37,892 nt of DNA, taken from an uncultured Fidelibacterota bacterium. Lineage in GTDB: Bacteria; Fidelibacterota; Marinisomatia; Marinisomatales; UBA8229. This document shows, one piece after another, positions 34,401 to 37,892 of the stretch; within the stretch, counting starts at the first letter, position 1; the number at the start of each line of letters is the position of its first letter. A program made the translations under genes and the position numbers. The notes under the pieces were generated by a model, which saw only the letters and a program-made list of their open reading frames with translations, made no database searches and had not been told where the DNA came from. The stretch covers positions 1-37,892 of the forward strand of contig CAJWIT010000010.1 in assembly GCA_913041945.1 (NCBI GenBank). The letters run 5' to 3'.

Positions 34401-37400
34401 AAATTATCCTGTCCCGGGTGCAGGAGGTCCTTCTCCAATGATTGCGGCATTTTGGGATGATCTAAAAACGTCCAGTGGAGGCGATGTTTTTCGATATTTC
34501 GATCCCGCCAATCAATTTGCAATTCTTGAATGGTCGGATATGCGGACCCACAACCAAAATTCAGTGGAATCTTTCCAGGTTATTTTATACAATTCCCAGG
34601 CACCTCCATATGGTGATGGGAATATAAAAATTCAATATAAAATATTTAATAATACTTCATCCGGATATTACGGCGGCGGTACACCCACCCATGGCAGCTA
34701 TTGCACAATTGGAATCGAAAATCATATGAGTAATGACGGATTGGAATACACTTTTGACAATGTTTATGCTCCAGCTGCGACTGAACTGGACGATGGTTCT
34801 GCACTGTTTATTACAACTTATTTTTTGGAAGCGCCTACGGCATTCTTTGATTTTGAGGTTGACAATTCCACCGTTTTTTTCACTGACCTTTCAATGATTG
34901 TAAATTCCATTGAGCTGACGGACTGGGCATGGGATTTTGGAGATGGAAATTATTCCAGTGAACCTTCTCCTGCTCATTATTACACCTCACCGGGTGTTTA
35001 CCAGGTAAGCCTGGTGGTTACCAGTAGCTTCGGGCTGGAAAGTGACCCCTATATGGCGGAAGTGGTTATTGAATCCTGCACAGATCCCATTGATGATTGC
35101 GGTGTCTGCGGTGGCGACAATGTGTATGTTGACTGCAACGGCCAATGCGGGGAATGGACCCCAATTTGCACCGATGAATCTTATGATGGATACATGGGCT
35201 CTTCAGCCTGTGAGGGCTATATAGGCATAGGTTCAGAGTATCCATTTGCTGATAACGGCGGGCTGGATGATTGCGGAGAATGTGAGGGAGACAATTCAAC
35301 CTGCATAGGCTGTACTGATCCAATAGCAGATAATTATGATCCTGGAAATATTATAGAGGACGAGAGCTGTACGTACGTCTTTTACGGTCCAGGCCAGGCT
35401 GTACGCTTTGATGGTGAGGATGATTATATAGAAATCGCTGAGAATGACCTGAGCAGTGTTTTTGATGAAGGTTCTGAAGCATTTACTGTGTCTGCCTGGA
35501 TTAATCCTGTTGCTTCCAGCCCGGGTTCCGGATATAATGTTATTATTTCACACTCTGCCCTTGATGTTTTTTCTTCCTCATTTATGGGAGAGTACTACAG
35601 CACAGATGGAGCAGGTGCTTCGCCACCATTTGGTGATCTTGTGCTTGTGCGTCCGGATGAGGTCATTGATTTCAATTGGGGGAACGGCAGTCCTGATCCT
35701 TCCATCCCTAATGATGATTATCAGGTACGTTGGACAGGGAGCATCCATGCAGAGACCACGGGAGTATATAATTTCAGGAGTTACACAGATGATGGTGTGA
35801 GGCTCTACATTGGTGGCGCACCAGTCTTAAACCATTGGTACGACCAAAGCGCGACCAGCAGGTATGGCAGCATTTATCTCACAGCCGGCATGTATGAATG
35901 TGTGATGGAATATTATGAAAATGGCGGCGATGCTGTGGCCCAGCTTTACTGGACACCGCCGGGTGGGTCCGAAACACTGGTGCAGCCTGCTATAAGTACC
36001 TCAAGCAGGAATTTTGAAATGGGCGTTTCATCTTTAGGAAATCTGGAAGTCAAAATAATGAATTCCTGCGGTGATAATATACTGGTTCTTGGCGGCGGCG
36101 AACTTCAGCCAGAAGATTGGCACCACCTTGCCTTGACTTTTTCAACCAGCAATGTGACGGCATACCTGGACGGTAACGTGTATGAGGCTCAAACATGCGG
36201 CAACACGTTGGCAGAGGCGGAAGGAGCGGTTCTTTCTTTGGGAGCTTCCGTGTATGATGATATTTATTTTGCAGGTATACTGGACGAGGTTCGGATTTGG
36301 GACCATGCCCGGGAATTTGAGGAGATTCAGGCAGATATGCATGACAGGATAGATCCTCTTTCCGAAGGGTTGGCAGGCTATTGGAGATTTGATGAGGCTG
36401 AAGGGAATATAACCTTTGATGCTACTGCAGGCAATAATGATGGGCTGTTAAACGGAGCACCGGAACGAATTGAGTCAACCGTACCTTTTACCATGCCTCC
36501 CTTTATCACCCTGACTGCTGTTGCTGATACGCTTTCGTGGCCGATACATCTACAGATAGGCATATTCCCGGATGCAACGGAAGGATATGATTACTGGATA
36601 GATCTGTATGCACCTCCTGCACCGCCTCCTCCTTCCTGGGATGCTGCACTGTATAATTTCATTGTCAATGACCGGTTTTACATAGACATGCGCCCTGTAC
36701 CTTCTGCAGGATGGATTACAGAGTGGGCGGTGGATTTTCAGATGGATGTTGGCACCCAGGAGGTTACCCTGTCCTGGAACGTGGATGAACTTGGAGAAGG
36801 GACCTATACATTGATGGATGCTGTAGGAGGGGTGTTCTTTTCAGAGGATATGAAAGAGATGGAGAGTTATAGTTTTCCTTCCTCATTCAACCGGGTAATC
36901 ATCAGGCACAGCTTCAGCACAGGGATGACCATATCCTACACTGAAGGCTGGAACATGGTTGGGTTGCCCCTCGGGGTTGAAGATGCTTCCTATAATCTTA
37001 TATTTCCTGAATCAATAGAAGGAACATTGTACTCTTTTGATGATGGATACACATCTGGATCTGACCTTACCCCAGGCGAGGGATACTGGTTACGATTTGA
37101 AAATGCTGGCAGTACCGTCATTGATGGAACACCAATAAATGAACTTACTCTCAGTTTAAATGAAGACTGGAACCTTGTTTCCGGACTGTCGGAGGATATA
37201 TCCATCTATTCTGTTCTTGATCCGGACAGTATTCTGGTTCCAGGAACTTTATATGGATTTAATGATGGATATGTAGCGGCTGATATGCTGAGCCCCGGGA
37301 ATGGATACTGGCTCCGTGCATTCCAGTCTGGCGATATTACCTTAACCAGCGGGGGATTGGCTAAAGTAAAACCACACAACTTTAGTCTTAAAGGGAAAGC

Positions 37401-37892
37401 CAACAGTTTAAGCATTAGTGGTTCAGAACTGTATTTCGGAATAGAGCTTTCAGATAAAGACAGACTCAGCTACAGCTTGCCGCCAAAACCGCCCCCAGGA
37501 GCCTTTGACGTACGATTTAGTGGTGATACCAGGATAATGGTGGATAAAGCCGAAATAGAGGTAATGAGCCCTCATGAAACCATTACCATCAGCTATGATG
37601 TGGTCTTAGATGCAGGTGAGTACATGCACTGGGTGCTGAGCACTGGAAGCGGTGGGGAGCACACTCTGGAAGGTACTGGAGAAATTACGGTGCCAACAGA
37701 GGAAACATTTACTTTAGAAAGAAAAGCGATCATACCAATTGCCTATGCACTCCACCAGAACTATCCCAATCCCTTTAATCCAACCACAACTCTCAGGTAT
37801 GATCTTCCAGTTGATAATCATACAACACTAACAATATATGATCTTAACGGAAGAGAGGTAAACCAGATAGTTAATACAAGCCAGCCTGCAGG
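31468..37892 (+). CDS. Giant gingipain-like (C25) multidomain surface protein with T9SS-type C-terminal signal (3' end outside window)
   Basis: Open frame of more than 2,141 codons from ATG 31468 to the window edge. Approximate domains: signal peptide 1-22; propeptide-like 25-210; C25 peptidase-like 216-560; beta-sandwich 580-655; two CARDB-like domains 660-870; nidogen-like beta domain 885-1115; PKD 1122-1200 (WAWDFGDGNYSS); Cys-rich linkers 1204-1307 (DDCGVCGGDN, GCTDPIADNYDP); LamG 1310-1371 and 1512-1640 with a PA14 domain between (1372-1511); duplicated W-N-x-V domain 1827-1960; sorting domain from about 2089 (ALHQNYPNPFNPTTTLRYDL). In the peptidase, Cys is present (C455, TCGTGSF), but the His expected after RG reads Thr (RGT, T427). 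Likely exported and anchored on the cell surface, for adhesion and/or proteolysis; activity is uncertain. Confidence 0.88.
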   Translation, partial: MIKRVTRSITAVCLLSILCSQFTLQDGETGKTLMNFTPGDVSLETQGEYTKFIPLNGGTTTDYGRPELPLFSTLVQVEPGREYDVSFSVVSSHIIPDIKVFPFQNKEKTEALGVINYMDASFYEEDAVYPGSVLQISDRLVMRDLNLLNISVVPYRYNPVQRTLEVIDEMEIEVTESGEREDEGRSERLPSRVFEQLYSTLVLNYEDRDRDTEFQDPAILYICGGNSESNPYFQQLVDWRHQRGYVVYTASLSETGSSSYSIKNYIQDAYDTYSPPPEYVALVGDVGGSYNVPTYYEGWGHNNYGSACEGDHPFSQLDGDDLFPEVLIGRISVRSTTDLAVVVNKILNYEKGTYASSMLSYFEKAALIGDPNSSSGISTVITNEYIEQILNTYGFEDVRIKTSGGSWASWMQNQLNEGVLYFNYRGTIGVSGFGNSHIDAANNGYMLPLATVITCGTGSFAEDQTCISEKFLRAGSVSNPKGGIAGISTSTWNTHTLFNNIFDMGVYDGIFTKNIETAGGGLAHGKLVLFNAYPTNPYNWINAFTHWNNLMGDPATHLWTDTPEYMNVQFEEEIPFGTNFLDVNAHVYAINGMVIEDAMVTVHKDNDEIFFNAFTDNDGKVTLDLSYDYGGEVNITVTKRNFIPFTGSFEITITGKLVNVDPTQESIVDDGEGGNGIFNPGETVDLQIPLKNFGSLNVTGIQAFLESTSPFVTLIDSSSSYGIIDAGESSFGDGFTMTLDPSALEGEDLGLRIHIEDDQNNQWAGAVPLVVKGGYIVITNDAFIEKNQTIDIPVSIQNNGSVTVENVMGELTYSEDFVEVVDGDGSWGDIQPEEAITCLDCFTISMGNDIVNGTLIPLTVRFYNADGYNNQQTLTLQIGEVSESDPMGPDAYGYYIYDMADTEYGLALEYDWYEIDPGHGGSGTDLNLSDNGNGNFSNSSEVVDLPFTFRFYGIDYEKITVNSNGWIAMGESDLESFRNYPVPGAGGPSPMIAAFWDDLKTSSGGDVFRYFDPANQFAILEWSDMRTHNQNSVESFQVILYNSQAPPYGDGNIKIQYKIFNNTSSGYYGGGTPTHGSYCTIGIENHMSNDGLEYTFDNVYAPAATELDDGSALFITTYFLEAPTAFFDFEVDNSTVFFTDLSMIVNSIELTDWAWDFGDGNYSSEPSPAHYYTSPGVYQVSLVVTSSFGLESDPYMAEVVIESCTDPIDDCGVCGGDNVYVDCNGQCGEWTPICTDESYDGYMGSSACEGYIGIGSEYPFADNGGLDDCGECEGDNSTCIGCTDPIADNYDPGNIIEDESCTYVFYGPGQAVRFDGEDDYIEIAENDLSSVFDEGSEAFTVSAWINPVASSPGSGYNVIISHSALDVFSSSFMGEYYSTDGAGASPPFGDLVLVRPDEVIDFNWGNGSPDPSIPNDDYQVRWTGSIHAETTGVYNFRSYTDDGVRLYIGGAPVLNHWYDQSATSRYGSIYLTAGMYECVMEYYENGGDAVAQLYWTPPGGSETLVQPAISTSSRNFEMGVSSLGNLEVKIMNSCGDNILVLGGGELQPEDWHHLALTFSTSNVTAYLDGNVYEAQTCGNTLAEAEGAVLSLGASVYDDIYFAGILDEVRIWDHAREFEEIQADMHDRIDPLSEGLAGYWRFDEAEGNITFDATAGNNDGLLNGAPERIESTVPFTMPPFITLTAVADTLSWPIHLQIGIFPDATEGYDYWIDLYAPPAPPPPSWDAALYNFIVNDRFYIDMRPVPSAGWITEWAVDFQMDVGTQEVTLSWNVDELGEGTYTLMDAVGGVFFSEDMKEMESYSFPSSFNRVIIRHSFSTGMTISYTEGWNMVGLPLGVEDASYNLIFPESIEGTLYSFDDGYTSGSDLTPGEGYWLRFENAGSTVIDGTPINELTLSLNEDWNLVSGLSEDISIYSVLDPDSILVPGTLYGFNDGYVAADMLSPGNGYWLRAFQSGDITLTSGGLAKVKPHNFSLKGKANSLSISGSELYFGIELSDKDRLSYSLPPKPPPGAFDVRFSGDTRIMVDKAEIEVMSPHETITISYDVVLDAGEYMHWVLSTGSGGEHTLEGTGEITVPTEETFTLERKAIIPIAYALHQNYPNPFNPTTTLRYDLPVDNHTTLTIYDLNGREVNQIVNTSQPA

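Noticed and set aside
1-37892. tRNA genes, CRISPR arrays, insertion sequences or prophage remnants
   Set aside because: I scanned for T-loop sequences, regular spaced repeats, transposase motifs and phage genes and saw none. A weak tRNA could be missed by eye.

Overview
The window looks like a chromosomal segment of a bacterium from the Fibrobacterota-Chlorobiota-Bacteroidota (FCB) superphylum. My best guess is Candidatus Marinimicrobia (SAR406) or a close relative. The reasons are moderate-to-low G+C, an LPS-type (Gram-negative) envelope gene set (GT9, WaaA, LptE, outer-membrane barrel), a DUF5683 protein, and a giant surface protein. That protein ends in a type IX secretion style sorting motif (QNYPNPFNPTT) and contains cysteine-rich linkers of the GCTDPxAxNYDP kind. 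This assignment is inferred from family content, not from a database search. Almost every gene lies on the + strand in tightly packed, often overlapping operons. The only minus-strand gene is rpsT.

Layout. 1-567 is the 3' end of an outer-membrane barrel gene, followed by alaS (602-3187). 3201-8484 is one compact run: a DUF296/PPC-domain protein, RidA, DUF5683, an NSS-family Na+ symporter with an oversized external loop, a UbiA-like membrane protein, a 2x[4Fe-4S] ferredoxin, and a geranylgeranyl-reductase-family flavoprotein. A DinG-type helicase fused to a DEDDh exonuclease follows (8569-11391), then guaB (11640-13106) convergent with rpsT. A CRP-like regulator (13519-14199) heads meaB, tatC and a polyprenyl diphosphate synthase. 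An envelope run (17059-22123) holds a GT9 glycosyltransferase, waaA, a two-domain ECF-like ATPase, a CDP-alcohol phosphatidyltransferase and ftsY. Then come uvrB, galE, a sensor-less sigma-54 activator and LptE. The next run is asnS, a LOG-like protein, acylphosphatase, nadE and a small secreted protein. The window ends inside a gene of more than 2,141 codons (31468 onward) encoding a gingipain-like (C25) multidomain surface protein.

How the parts may work together. Two themes stand out. (1) Isoprenoid-lipid chemistry: a divergent UbiA-like protein whose Asp-rich motif appears as N-E-x2-E-x3-E is followed by a ferredoxin and the reductase it may feed. A polyprenyl synthase and a CDP-alcohol transferase lie elsewhere in the window. 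This could serve menaquinone or another prenyl lipid, or part of an archaeal-type lipid route of the kind proposed for some FCB genomes; the sequence alone does not decide. (2) Catabolite-style control of the surface protein: its 184-bp upstream region holds a perfect TGTGA-N6-TCACA site just upstream of a plausible sigma70-type promoter. The CRP-like protein encoded at 13519 keeps the R-E-x3-R recognition-helix residues that read TGTGA in E. coli CRP. The surface protein itself is unusual: the catalytic His position of the C25 dyad reads as Thr, and a PA14 domain appears to be inserted inside a LamG-type lectin fold.

I saw no tRNA, rRNA, CRISPR array, insertion sequence or prophage. No gene-free stretch exceeds 300 bases.
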